The translations under genes were made by a program, and so were the position numbers. Positions 1 to 9,349 of a DNA stretch of 64,000 nt are shown piece after piece. The stretch comes from Chaetoceros tenuissimus (Eukaryota; Bacillariophyta; Thalassiosirophyceae; Chaetocerotales; Chaetocerotaceae): the NCBI GenBank assembly GCA_021927905.1, contig BLLK01000074.1:434001-498000 (forward strand), given 5' to 3'. Every line of letters begins with the position of its first letter. The stretch's first letter is position 1. The notes under the pieces were generated by a model, which was not told the DNA's origin, ran no database searches, and worked only from the letters and a program-made list of their open reading frames with translations.

Positions 1-2
1 CT

Positions 3-182
3 CAAGCTCAAATTAAGGAATATAATAAGAATCATAAAGGTGAAACACTCGTCCAGTGTCAAGGTCAAATGCAACTACCTGATATGGACATACCTAATGA
101 ATGCGAATGCATCATACGAAACTTTCGGCCTTCTTTAGGGGCTCAGAAATATTTCGTTCAATCAGGCACCCCAATTGCATGA
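3..182 (+). CDS. 3' end of an F-box/LRR-like paralogue (partial)
   Basis: The last 59 codons of a gene whose start lies outside the window. The protein tail aligns with the C-termini of the two complete genes at 849-2204 and 2339-3490. Shared landmarks are KGETLVQCQ, then LPDMDIPNECECII, then FRPS, and a closing SGTP-like end. The DNA just after the stop (actctaacc) also resembles the 3' flanks of the other copies, so this is a member of the same head-to-tail tandem array. The function of the tail is unknown. Confidence 0.8.
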   Translation, partial: QAQIKEYNKNHKGETLVQCQGQMQLPDMDIPNECECIIRNFRPSLGAQKYFVQSGTPIA

Positions 183-848
183 AACCCCATCTTTGTAACT
201 CTAACCTATATAAATACCAATGACTTAGCACAGGCTTCATCATTTAGTCGTGTGTTCAAAGAAAGTTCCTCGTCTCATCATTATTACTCCTATCTTTCTA
301 ATGAAACACAATTTAGGCGACTCAACTCTCTCAAAGAAGTGAGATATACTCCATTAAATTGAAAGAGCAAATCCCATTCAATATGGCTTGGAGTATAACT
401 CTGATACGAGTACCCATATTTATGGTCTATTGTACTACTGCACGACTCTTCCTCTCTTCATGATTTGAGACCATCCTCTCATATCCTTCTTTTTGATGCA
501 ACACAAACAAAGGCGACTCTCGCTCTCTCTCAGAAGTCAAAGAGATATTATTCAATATGGCTCGGAGTGCACCTCTGATACGAGTATCTAAGTTCAGTAT
601 TATCTACTGTGATCTGTGGTTCTTCCTCTCTTTATGACATAAGACAACAATTTCAAAGGGAGCGACACGGTCCTCTCTCAACGATAATAGAGAGATATAC
701 TCCGCCAAATTGAAAGAGACCTCCTATTCAATAGATATTTTGCTATAGTGTGGAGTATACATCTGACTAGAACTGACTGATTTTATAATCGGATCAATCA
801 TCACATAATATTGCCTTCTTTTTTTCAACAATTGTAGAGCAAAACATC
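183..848 (+). repeat. three diverged tandem repeats in a 666-bp intergenic stretch
   Basis: No gene is seen here. Three imperfect copies of a roughly 110-160 bp unit follow one another, with cores near 309-470, 500-645 and 664-775. Each holds a ggcgactc- or gcgac-like start, a ctctctca run, agagatat(act), tattcaata, (t)ggagt, and a ctctgatacgag- or catctgactag-like end. The copies have diverged by substitutions and small indels. They lie just upstream of the first complete LRR gene. Confidence 0.6.
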
Positions 849-2204
849 ATGACATCTTCAGGGACTTCCTTATCTGTAGGAGATGAAATTATCCTCCTCA
901 CCTCTCAAAATCATAGAAGCACGAGACAACTCAATGGTAAACGATGTGTTGTTACTGACTATCCTAGCCGTGGATGTTGGATGATAGTCCAATTGTTGTC
1001 TAACGAAGGAGATGAACCTAGTTTGAAAATCAAGTGGAGAAAAGGATCGTACTCCAGTCTTATTAATTTATACAGCTCCAATAGAATGGATCCGATGACG
1101 GTTCTTGGTGGATGTGATCATATCTGGGCAAAGATAGTCTCGTACTGCGTAGAGCATGGAAAACAACACGATGGAATTTGGATCAAGGATGCTGTTCAGA
1201 TTCATACTACCCTATCACTTGTTTCCAAGTCCTGGATGACTACCTTCATGGATCCCATCTACATAGGACACATCGATTTAAATCTTAGCGAACTGCAATC
1301 AAAACGAGTGATTCCACTAATTCAATGGATGTGTCATCACGGTAGTCTTCTCTCATCTTTAGCCTTTACAGTTAGATACGATCATATCCCAATCATTGAA
1401 AAACTGCTCCAAGAAACAAATACTAACAATTTGAGGAATATTTCCATGCGTTATGGCAAGTTTGCACAACCTTGGATTGATCAAACTTATTCTTTGAAAT
1501 TAGGGATAAATCTCAATGACACCGATCCTGGTCTTTCTTTGGAAGAAAAGGCAAACGCGCTTGACATGCCGTTTACATCTGATGCGAACAACAATGAATT
1601 AAGGATGCGTCTAGAAGAAAGCGTAGCTTTGCATTGTCCAAACCTAGAATCTTTGGAATGGGATCGTGGTAATACACATCGTCCACGAGCATTAGATACA
1701 CCTCTTCTTGCACTATCAAGTCTGAAATCTCTAAAGCTTTCGATCAGGTTTTACCACAATTCTCAAGGTAGACATCATGGTGATGACTTGTATCTCATTA
1801 CAAAAATGATTCAGAACCTCTGTAATCTACAGAAGCTTGAGATAGTATCTGAATTTTCCTATGGATTCACGGACAAGAAATTACAAATTCATTCCAAGAG
1901 TCTTCGGCATCTTGATGTAACAGGTCTTGCTAAATTCTATTTTGTAGCTTGCAAATGTCCACTTCTAGAGAAATTTATTTGCAATGGAGGTCGCTCTCCT
2001 AATGGCTCTATGCCGATCCTTTCTCGAGCTAAAATTAATGAACACAATAAGAAGCATAAAGGTGAAACGCTCGTCGAGTGCCAAGGTGAATTGAAACTAC
2101 GTGATATGGATATACCTGATGAATGTGAATGCATCTTGATCAACTTTCGGCCTTCTGTTGAGGTTCAACAACGTTTTGTCAATGCAGGCACCGGAAATGC
2201 ATGA
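849..2204 (+). CDS. F-box/LRR-like protein with N-terminal SH3-like segment
   Basis: Predicted 451-residue protein. Residues about 1-75 form a small beta-rich module with the pattern LNGKRCVVTDY...W.IVQL, like the SH3-like modules seen in many diatom MYND and ankyrin proteins. From residue 79 (MDPMTVLGG) it matches the next gene along its whole length. The segment IWAKIVSYC...LSLVSKSWM resembles an F-box. The following 300 residues contain repeated leucine patterns (LESLEWDR, LSSLKSLKL, LCNLQKLEI, LRHLDVTG) consistent with irregular leucine-rich repeats. No signal peptide or membrane segment is visible. A substrate-recognition role in ubiquitin ligase complexes is inference from the F-box-like start only. 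Sequence and spacing show a recent tandem duplicate of the gene at 2339. Confidence 0.75.
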   Translation: MTSSGTSLSVGDEIILLTSQNHRSTRQLNGKRCVVTDYPSRGCWMIVQLLSNEGDEPSLKIKWRKGSYSSLINLYSSNRMDPMTVLGGCDHIWAKIVSYCVEHGKQHDGIWIKDAVQIHTTLSLVSKSWMTTFMDPIYIGHIDLNLSELQSKRVIPLIQWMCHHGSLLSSLAFTVRYDHIPIIEKLLQETNTNNLRNISMRYGKFAQPWIDQTYSLKLGINLNDTDPGLSLEEKANALDMPFTSDANNNELRMRLEESVALHCPNLESLEWDRGNTHRPRALDTPLLALSSLKSLKLSIRFYHNSQGRHHGDDLYLITKMIQNLCNLQKLEIVSEFSYGFTDKKLQIHSKSLRHLDVTGLAKFYFVACKCPLLEKFICNGGRSPNGSMPILSRAKINEHNKKHKGETLVECQGELKLRDMDIPDECECILINFRPSVEVQQRFVNAGTGNA

Positions 2205-2338
2205 AGCCTCAACTTTTGACTCTAATAAAAACAGATATGATAAGTCTATAACAAACAATTTTATATATCTATATACTTATAGAGATCATTGTTGTTGAAA
2301 AGCAATGATAGCCTGAGCTCAACAAGAGCTAGGGTAAA

Positions 2339-3490
2339 ATGGATCCAATGAAGGCCCTTGGTGCATGTAATCGTATCTGGGCAAAGATTGTATCCTACTG
2401 CGCAGAGCATGGAGTGCAGCACGATGGTATTTGGATCAAGGATGCTGTCAAGATTCATACGACCCTATCACTTGTTTCCAAGTCATGGATGTCTATCTTT
2501 GAAAAGCCAGCGTACATAGGACGAATCGATGTTAATCTCAGTGCCTTGCAGCCAAAACAAGTAATTCCGTCAATTCAATGGATGTGTCGCCACGGTAGCC
2601 ATCTCTCATCCTTGACATTCCGAGTCAGATACGATCATATACCAATAATTGAAAAACTACTACAAGAAACAAATACCAACAAATTGAGGAACATTTCCAT
2701 GTGTTACAAAGATTATGAAGTGCATTGGATCGAACATGCTTATCTCATGGCGCTTGGGGTCGATCCTGACGTTTTCGACTTTTCCACGAAAGAGGATCTC
2801 ACATCTTTGGAAGAAAAGGCAAACGCACTTGGCATGCCGTTTGCGTCTGGTGCGAACAGCACTGACTTAGGGATGCGTCTACAAGAAAGCATAGCTATGC
2901 ATTGCCCAAGCCTAGAATCTTTGTGCTGGGATCGTGGTAGTGCTCATCGTCAAGAAGCATTAGACACACCTCTTCTTGCACTGCCAAGTCTAAAATCTTT
3001 GAAGCTTTTGATGGAGTTTTACTACAACCCTGAGGGGTATAACCACCCTGGAGGTTATCCAAGTGATGACTTGTATATTATAACAAAAATGATACAGAAC
3101 CTCTGCAATTTACAAAAGCTTGAGGTAGTATTGGAACGTGACTATAAACCTCCAAGCAAGAAGTTACAAATTCACTCCAAGAGTCTTCGGCATCTTGACG
3201 CATCAGGGCTTGGGAAATTTTTTTTTGTTGCTTGCAAATGTCCGCTTCTGGAGAAATTTATTTGTAATGGAGATATCTATGGGGGTGGCTCCATGCCGAT
3301 CTATTCTCAACCTCAAATTGATGAATATAATCAAGGTGAAACTCTTGTCCAGTGCCAAAGTGAAATGCAACTACCTGATATGGATATACCTAATGAATGC
3401 GAATGCATCATAAGAGACTTTCGGCCTTCTTTACATGTTCAAAGACATTTCATCAAGTCGGGCACCCCAAGTGGAAACCTCGACTTTTAA
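2339..3490 (+). CDS. F-box/LRR-like paralogue lacking the SH3-like segment
   Basis: Predicted 383-residue protein starting MDPMKALGAC, which corresponds to residue 79 of the preceding gene. It keeps the F-box-like segment (IWAKIVSYC, LSLVSKSWM) and the leucine-rich body, but has no copy of the 78-residue N-terminal module. The 134 bp between the two genes hold no remnant of that module. It has a small Gly/Pro-rich insertion (about residues 230-240) relative to its neighbour. The C-terminus (LPDMDIPNECECII) is closer to the partial gene at position 3 than to the gene at 849. Function is inferred only from the F-box-like start. Confidence 0.75.
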   Translation: MDPMKALGACNRIWAKIVSYCAEHGVQHDGIWIKDAVKIHTTLSLVSKSWMSIFEKPAYIGRIDVNLSALQPKQVIPSIQWMCRHGSHLSSLTFRVRYDHIPIIEKLLQETNTNKLRNISMCYKDYEVHWIEHAYLMALGVDPDVFDFSTKEDLTSLEEKANALGMPFASGANSTDLGMRLQESIAMHCPSLESLCWDRGSAHRQEALDTPLLALPSLKSLKLLMEFYYNPEGYNHPGGYPSDDLYIITKMIQNLCNLQKLEVVLERDYKPPSKKLQIHSKSLRHLDASGLGKFFFVACKCPLLEKFICNGDIYGGGSMPIYSQPQIDEYNQGETLVQCQSEMQLPDMDIPNECECIIRDFRPSLHVQRHFIKSGTPSGNLDF

Positions 3491-3549
3491 CTCTAGCGAA
3501 AAAGTGATAATAATAATTATATAACAATTTTAACAAGCTTTACTTGAAT

Positions 3550-3630
3550 AGAGACCATTTCTGGCCATTCAAATTCGAAAAGCAATGACGATGCGGTTTA
3601 CATTCTGAGCTAACAAGAGCTAACTGAAAC
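3550..3630 (+). pseudogene. relic of the 5' flank of a further LRR tandem copy
   Basis: About 80 bp resemble the 60 bp just upstream of the ATG at 2339. Shared pieces are agaga.catt, gaaaagcaatga and ctgagct(c)aacaagagcta. No coding part follows; the CCA-enzyme promoter begins instead. The matching 3' end of such a copy is found beyond that gene at 5866. Confidence 0.5.
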
Positions 3631-3650
3631 TAGGCCATTTGACATCCCAT

Positions 3651-3658
3651 TGACGTCA
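3651..3658. promoter_or_regulatory. perfect CRE palindrome (TGACGTCA)
   Basis: An exact TGACGTCA lies about 213 bp upstream of the start of the CCA-enzyme gene. This is the consensus for CREB/ATF-type and aureochrome-type bZIP factors, and similar elements mediate CO2/cAMP responses in diatom promoters. That it works here is inference. Confidence 0.35.
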
Positions 3659-3870
3659 TAGTCATTGGACAAGACAATGTGCAAAGAAACTCGCACCACC
3701 ACCCGCGATTACTAGATTAGTCTAGTAATCGGTAATCGATAGAGCTCGGAAGCTTTTACGAATACAAATCACATCATATTCTATTATAATCAGTATACAA
3801 ATATATATTATATCACATATACTACATATTAACTAAACACATCGACAGCCACTCATTTATTCTTCACATA

Positions 3871-5793
3871 ATGATTGTCTCCTCATCAACTTCTTCTTCT
3901 TCCGTCTCCTCATCGACGCCATCTTCTGCAAGAGATGCCTTTACATGCATTGGCAACCTCTCCAGTCACTCCCTCGATAACTACGATCTCGAAGAAGCAG
4001 CAGTCAAGGCCGTCTCTCATAACGCACCACCCATCGAACTGACACAAGAAGAAGAGAAGCTATTCGCAACAATCATTGATGCAACCAAAGCTTTTGAAAA
4101 TAGACAAGAACCATTCACACCGCAATTCTTTCAACAACATACAAACATTCCTACAGACATAAACACCCATAACCCAATTGAAATTAGAATCGCGGGAGGA
4201 TGGGTCAGAGATAAAATTATGAAACAATCCAGTCACGATGTAGACATTGCCTTGGATAAACTCTCCGGACATCAATTTGCAATCCTCGTCCAAACGTATC
4301 TATTACATTTTGAAACTTTTGAAAAAAAGCAACCGAAAATTGCAGTCATTGCAGCTAACCCCAATCAATCGAAACATTTAGAAACGGCCACGATGATGAT
4401 TCACGGTGTCGATTGTGATTTTGTTCATTTACGAGGTGGAGAAGTCTATGCGGAGAATTCAAGAATACCCACTTTGAAAGAAGATGCTACGCCATTAGAT
4501 GATGCATTGAGAAGAGATTTTACAGTCAATTCTCTCTTTTATAATTTGCGAAAGAATGTAGTGGAAGATTGGACGGGGAGGGGTGTGGAAGATTTGCTTT
4601 TTGAAAAATTATTAGTGACGCCTTTGGATGCGAGGATTACCTTTCATGATGATCCTTTGAGAGTTTTGAGAGCGGTGAGATTTGCGGTTCGATATGATTT
4701 GATATTGAGTGAGGAGATACAGCAGGCTGCGAAATCGCCATTGGTTCATGAATCTTTGCATGTAAAGGTTTCCAGAGAACGGGTTGGAAAAGAGTTGGAA
4801 GGAATGTTGACGGGCAAGAATGCGAGACCGTCTGTTGCTTTGAAACTAATGACTGACTTGAAATTGGCTGGGTGTGTTTTTGAATTTCCACATTCCAACT
4901 CTACCATGTGTATTGAAGATGTGAAAGGAGACTTGTTTGGTGTAAATTATGGATCAGACAGTGGTGCGAAAGAAATTGACAGGAAAATGGCAAGAGAAAA
5001 GAGTTGGTTGGAAGCTACAAAATCTGTAAAGCATTGCGATCCTGTCATTGAGTATTTGAAGGATGCATTGGCAAAGCAAAACACGAGTCTCAATAAAACC
5101 ATGTTGGATGCAAGAATCTTTTATTTGGCATCCTTCTTGTTTCCTTTGCGGAAAATGATTTGTGTTGATAGTAAAGGGAAGGAAATTCCATTGCCATCAT
5201 TCATCATCAAAGATAGTATCAAATTTCCCAATAGAGATACAACATCTATTTCTACAATTATGATGCATGTAGATAAACTGCAGACATTGGTATTTAGGCA
5301 GTCATTGAAAAGATTGGAAGTGGGGCTGATTTTGAGAGATCTAAAAGATTTATGGGTGACTTGTTTGCTTGTAGCTGTAATTGCTGAAATTAGATTTCAA
5401 CAGGAGAAGGAATATGGAAATGGTGAGGACAGCGCAGAAACTGTCGGTGTATTCATGGAAGTGGCAATGCGTTTTTACAACTATGTATTCGAAAACGACC
5501 TTGATGAATGCTGGAAAATGAAACCATTATTGGATGGAAAAGCAGTATTGAAAGCACTTGACTTACCAAAGGGACCAAGTGTTGGCATTTATATTGCAGA
5601 GCAGGTCAAGTGGATGTTACTCAATCCCAACGGAACCAAAGACGACTGTTCGATTCACCTGAAAAATGTTCGCAAAAGGGATTTGGAGAAGGAAAAAGAA
5701 GAAAGCAATGCCATTGATGCTGATGGAGATGTCAACATGGACGATGTAAAAAATGATGATGATAAACATACCTCGAAAAAGATTCATAGGTAG
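3871..5793 (+). CDS. CCA1: tRNA nucleotidyltransferase (CCA-adding enzyme)
   Basis: A 640-residue class II nucleotidyltransferase that adds and repairs the CCA end of tRNAs. The catalytic head is clear: GGWVRD at residues 109-114 followed by SHDVDIAL with the two metal-binding aspartates D123 and D125. Next come RRDFTVNSLFYNL and the DPLRVLRAVRFA motif at the start of the poly(A) polymerase-type RNA-binding neck. The body and tail are longer than in bacterial enzymes, as in eukaryotes. The tail (from about residue 610) is acidic, ending KKIHR. The Ser-rich first 20 residues do not form a clear mitochondrial or plastid presequence, although such enzymes often serve several compartments. A single exon. 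It sits between two relics of the LRR tandem family. Confidence 0.93.
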   Translation: MIVSSSTSSSSVSSSTPSSARDAFTCIGNLSSHSLDNYDLEEAAVKAVSHNAPPIELTQEEEKLFATIIDATKAFENRQEPFTPQFFQQHTNIPTDINTHNPIEIRIAGGWVRDKIMKQSSHDVDIALDKLSGHQFAILVQTYLLHFETFEKKQPKIAVIAANPNQSKHLETATMMIHGVDCDFVHLRGGEVYAENSRIPTLKEDATPLDDALRRDFTVNSLFYNLRKNVVEDWTGRGVEDLLFEKLLVTPLDARITFHDDPLRVLRAVRFAVRYDLILSEEIQQAAKSPLVHESLHVKVSRERVGKELEGMLTGKNARPSVALKLMTDLKLAGCVFEFPHSNSTMCIEDVKGDLFGVNYGSDSGAKEIDRKMAREKSWLEATKSVKHCDPVIEYLKDALAKQNTSLNKTMLDARIFYLASFLFPLRKMICVDSKGKEIPLPSFIIKDSIKFPNRDTTSISTIMMHVDKLQTLVFRQSLKRLEVGLILRDLKDLWVTCLLVAVIAEIRFQQEKEYGNGEDSAETVGVFMEVAMRFYNYVFENDLDECWKMKPLLDGKAVLKALDLPKGPSVGIYIAEQVKWMLLNPNGTKDDCSIHLKNVRKRDLEKEKEESNAIDADGDVNMDDVKNDDDKHTSKKIHR

Positions 5794-5865
5794 AGGACAC
5801 TAAACTAATAAATTGTATGTGAATCAGTTTCATTTGCATTGGATGATGTACAGTATGATAACCAT

Positions 5866-6008
5866 TGCCGATCCTTTGTCAAGCTGAAATCGATGAAACT
5901 GAAGGTCAATTACAACTACCTGATGACACACTCGTACCTAATGAAAATGCGAATGCATTCTGATCAACTTTCGTTGAGTTGGGCATCGTAGTAACTCTAG
6001 CGAATAAT
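5866..6008 (+). pseudogene. relic of the 3' end of an LRR tandem copy
   Basis: This stretch matches the last 130 bp of the genes at 849 and 2339. Matching blocks are gccgatcctt, aagctgaaatcgatgaa, ggtcaattacaactacctgat, cctaatgaaaatgcgaatgcat, gatcaactttcg, and the 3' flank gtaactctagcga. Small deletions and stops in all frames destroy the reading frame. It marks a decayed copy of the family downstream of the CCA-enzyme gene. Confidence 0.7.
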
Positions 6009-6118
6009 TGTTTATTTTATTATTTCGGCGAAATAGATGGCCACGGTATTTATTACATCGGGGAAATTATTTTCAGTGTTCTCATTTTCCATCACAGACA
6101 CAAATACTATTCTCCGAT

Positions 6119-6266
6119 TTTACGCAAGCATGATCTCACTTTTGCTTCTTGTTCTGTTGGGACATCATGCACAGTGTATTCCGTTACAACCACCTTTTAG
6201 ATTACGCAAGCATGATATCACTTGCTTCTTGTTCTGTTGGGATGATCATGCAGTGCATTCCGATTA
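6119..6266 (+). repeat. two-copy direct repeat of about 68 bp
   Basis: Copies at about 6119-6186 and 6199-6266 share acgcaagcatgat, tcact, ttgcttcttgttctgttggga, catgca and gtg.attccg. They differ by several substitutions and short indels. The repeat lies in the intergenic region 5794-6412, which otherwise holds only the LRR relic and no supported gene. Confidence 0.7.
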
Positions 6267-6412
6267 CCTTTACCTCTTACTAATTCTAAATCAGGGATGC
6301 TCTCTCTCGTAAGACCTCCAGCCATGCTCATAAATAATGAAAGATCACTACTCTTTTATGCTCTATTTGTTCCTCTTCTATCAACACACATACTTAACTA
6401 TCACACTTCATC

Positions 6413-9329
6413 ATGCAGAACAATGATGATCATGATGAGGAGTCTAAAACCTCACTTACTATTGAGAGCAAAGATGCGAGTACCGTAAGACCCGCTATTA
6501 GATCCATGAGGAGACATGTTCCAAATGATGATATGATGGGGTCACTTGTTCGTCACAGAAGAAGAGTAAGTCCTATTATTCTTATTCAACAAATGATTCT
6601 TATCTTCATTGCTAATACAAACATCATAATTTTGTTAGGTTGTATCCTTGCCACTTGGTGATAGAACTTTCTTCCATGACGAAGCGATGCATCGTCCATT
6701 GTTTGACCATAGCATCATTCACGAAGACGCAGGAATGGAAGATCGTAAAGATAAGAAAAATGAAAGATTGTCAAGGCGTAGACAACCTTCTCATCCTCCC
6801 AAAGTTGTGAATGGAATCCTTAGAAGAAAGCAGGTATCTCTTGATTTATTGTCTCCTCAGGCAGCAGCTTTCTTTGCCGAAGAAGAAGAGCAAGAGGAAC
6901 AGGAAAAGCTTAGTGTTGGAGTGCTGGAAGAGGAGGAGGAAGAAGATGATCCTTTCAAAGATCTCTTTTTTCCATTAAGATTTGCACCAAAAAAAGGATT
7001 ATCCAAAAAGAAGAAGATTTCTCACGAGGATGAAGAAGTCGCAAAGAAAGAGGAAAGTGAGGAAGAAGATATGCCACCTGATATCATCCGTGCTACAAGA
7101 ACTGACAAAATCAAAGCTCTTATTCTTTTAATCCTCATGATTACATTCGTAGGAGTCTGTATCGGTTGGAAGACTCATGAAGATGAGAGCCATTCAATCT
7201 TTGGTATAGCGGGAATTGCATGTGTAACTCCATGTTATGGAGATGTTGAAATGAGAAATTTCTTCATAGCACACGAGGACCACTTTCACAAAAACGATGT
7301 CATCGGACTAACTATGCATATGGATCCGATTCCTCATGAGGAAGATATTTTCAAGAGAGCAAAAGTTGAAATCATTCGCATAGACAAAGATGCAAATGGT
7401 TTGCCTGTACAAACTTTGGTCAAAACTGTCGAATCCTTTGGTCCACCAGATGAGCACCATCGTGAAACTTTTGAAGAGAAAATCGAAGTAGATTGGGAAT
7501 ATCCTGAACATCATCACATCATCAATGTCATTAGCGAAAGTGGTGACCCGCTTTCTTTTACTCTTGCTGCCACAAAGCAGAGTCCTTTGAGTAAACATTC
7601 TATACTCATTGCTGCCTTGATTATGGTGTTTGTCTACATTTTCATCTTACTTGAGGTAATCCATCGTACACTAGTCTCCGTCTTTGGTAGTATGATTGCT
7701 CTGTTCTTTTTCTTCCTAATGCATGATGGGGACACTGAGTCCATCAAGGTAAGTTGGATAAGATGAAAACATCTCACGAAAAGAAATATACATAAACTTA
7801 CACATTTTGCAATTCAGACAATTATGCTTCACCAAGAATGGTCTACACTTGGTTTGCTCTTTGGAATGATGATTATTGTAGGAGAGCTATCACATACAGG
7901 TGTATTTGAATGGTTTGCAGTTAGACTCTTGGTTCAATCAAAAGGATCTTTCAATAGACTCTTGGTGTTACTTTGTCTTTTGACAGCGGTTGCCTCGGCA
8001 TTTCTGGGTATGTACCTCTTTTTGTATACATATTTTCATTCCTTCAAAAGTCAAGTCGCAAACAACTAACAAATTTTCGTACCTCTTCAGACAATGTGAC
8101 AACTATGCTTTTGCTCGCTCCGGTCACCATTGATATGGCTGGTATTTTAGGAGTTGACCCTCGCCCATATCTTATTTCAGAGGTTAGTGTGATTTCTTGT
8201 ATCCCTATCTGTCTCAAGTTTCGAATAGCTCTAAAGCTCATGTACAACCTCTCTTTACTTCTAGGTCATCTTAAGCAACATCGGAGGAACTGCAACTTTG
8301 ATAGGTTAGTGTGATCATAAACTTTCTATTTCTGCCTCAAGTTTCGAAAAGCTCTTTCGAAAAGCTCTAAAACTTATGTATTTTACCTCTCCTTTTTTCT
8401 AGGTGATCCTCCAAACATTATCATTGGTGCATCTTTTGACGAAGTTGGATTTGTAGACTTTATTGTGAACATTATGCCGTGTATCTTTTTAATCATTGTA
8501 CCGGTATCACTTGCTTTATCCCTTTGGATTTACAAGCCATATACTACTTTCAAAGCTATGCCTCCGCTCGATGTCGAAAAGTTGAAGAAGACTTATCCTG
8601 TGTATGATGAGCCAAGGCTTTTACTCTCTGGGACTTCATGTTTCTTCCTCATTGTGTTATTTTTCCTTCACCCTCTTCATCACAAGGATACTGCATGGCT
8701 GGCATTGATTTCGGCATTCTTGACTATCTCATTCACAAATCCTCATGATGTCCAAGATGTTTTACGCAATCATGTTGAGTGGGACACATTGCTCTTTTTC
8801 GCTGGATTGTTTGTCCTCGTGGAAGTATGCGCTGCAATGGGATTACTTGAAGCGATCGGTGGAGTTCTTGCTTCTCTCATCAAAGCTCAGAGCGAATCGC
8901 AGCAACTTCCAGTAGCAATAACTTTGCTTTTGTGGGTTTCTGCTTTCACCTCGGCATTTTTGGACAATATTCCATATACTGCGACCATGATTCCTGTGTT
9001 GAAGATTTTGGCTGATGAACTTCCAGAAACTTTACCTCTCAAAACTCTTGCATGGGCACTTTCATTTGGAGCTTGCTTAGGTGAGTATTTCGTAATTATT
9101 CTATTGCCAACTCTAGCTAGCAATCTACTCTTGCTAACACTTCCCATCAAAAATAGGTGGTAACGGAACACTTTTAGGTGCCAGTGCAAACATTGTGACA
9201 GCAGGAATCTCAACAAACCGTGGTCTCAAGATTTCGTTCATCAACTTTTTGTACCCCGGAATGCTTGCAATGATTATAGCTACGGCAATTGCTAATCTTT
9301 ACATGATGGTAGTTTACGTATGGGTTTGA
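6413..9329 (+). CDS. OCA2/P-protein-like ion transporter (SLC13/ArsB/NhaD fold)
   Basis: Seven exons give an 811-residue protein: 6413-6565, 6639-7748, 7818-8007, 8091-8182, 8265-8304, 8403-9080, 9157-9329. All introns are GT-AG and keep frame. Residues 1-200 are a charged cytosolic tail. A first membrane segment (IKALILLILMITFVGVCIGW) leads to a roughly 140-residue loop, then two homologous membrane halves follow. Half one carries SAFLDNVTTMLLLAPVTI and, across two introns, IGDPPNIIIG. Half two carries SAFLDNIPYTATMIPVL and GACLGGNGTLLGASANIV. This pair of signatures is diagnostic of the P-protein branch of the ion transporter superfamily (human OCA2, NhaD, ArsB). Likely an anion/cation or Na+/H+ exchanger in an internal membrane; the ion is not known. 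It ends 20 bp from the convergent gene at 9350. Confidence 0.88.
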
Positions 9330-9349
9330 TAAATTATAAAATAATGACA

